Below, piece after piece: positions 63,986 to 64,000 of a stretch of 64,000 bases of DNA. Location of the stretch: assembly GCA_905147135.1 (NCBI GenBank), contig LR990064.1, positions 13,224,001-13,288,000 of the forward strand, given 5' to 3'. Position 1 is the stretch's first letter. Each line of letters begins with the position of its first letter. The translations under genes and the position numbers were made by a program. Below the pieces are notes generated by a model. That model saw only the letters and a program-made list of their open reading frames with translations. It was not told the origin of the DNA and did no database searches. The DNA comes from Blastobasis lacticolella (Eukaryota > Arthropoda > Insecta > Lepidoptera > Blastobasidae).

Positions 63986-64000
63986 ACGATTAAGCTATCG

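Noticed and set aside
1..64000. CRISPR array, bacterial operon, prophage or secondary-metabolite cluster
   Set aside because: The AT-rich, intron-bearing, SINE/LINE-dense sequence is insect nuclear DNA. No regularly spaced short repeats or co-directional gene runs exist.

Overview
This is a piece of an insect nuclear genome, most likely a moth or butterfly (Lepidoptera). The DNA is AT-rich. Genes are sparse, with long introns and phase-0 junctions. The window is packed with nested interspersed repeats: tRNA-derived SINEs, RTE-type and CR1/Jockey-type LINE fragments, a decayed mariner, a Tc1 remnant and small inverted-repeat elements. There are no bacterial-type operons, CRISPR arrays or functional tRNA/rRNA genes. 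The species is not identifiable from the sequence alone.

Two host genes are well supported, both on the minus strand. (1) A five-exon secreted cuticular protein of about 592 residues spans 34380 down to 23873. It has a signal peptide, a proline-rich segment, two short symmetric exons, and a resilin-like Rebers-Riddiford chitin-binding domain followed by a long Tyr/Asn/Asp/Lys-rich tail. All four introns have GT-AG borders in matching phase. The three introns examined closely carry transposable elements, and one SINE lies about 14 bp from a 5' splice site. (2) The first coding exon of a gene with a cathepsin propeptide-inhibitor (I29) domain lies at 18246-17901. It has a TATA-like promoter and a consensus splice donor; a mariner sits in the following intron and no further exon is visible. 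A third, weak candidate is a possible terminal exon at 57993-57844.

0-16.4 kb is dominated by non-LTR retrotransposons. A copy of an RTE element (RTE-1) with one uninterrupted endonuclease/reverse-transcriptase frame lies at 4166-6892. It has a 13-bp target-site duplication and sits inside an older repeat. A second RTE element (RTE-2) at 7888-14333 is split by a 3.9-kb CR1/Jockey-superfamily LINE at 9640-13580. A second RTE-1 copy at about 14757-16405 has its 5' part inverted, the signature expected of twin priming.

16.5-23.2 kb holds the mariner, the I29 exon, two decayed minus-strand LINEs and several short repeat families. 23.2-34.5 kb is the cuticle gene. 34.5-64 kb has no confidently recognised gene. 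It holds many SINE copies of three main families (called A, B and C here), LINE 3' ends, a Tc1-like relic, small inverted-repeat elements, perfect hairpins and a 5S-rRNA-like segment.

I found no novel multi-gene system. The most informative observations are the nested-insertion history, the twin-primed RTE copy, the 3'-tail sharing between RTE elements and two SINE-like families, small transposons with datable insertion sites, and the resilin-like cuticle gene.
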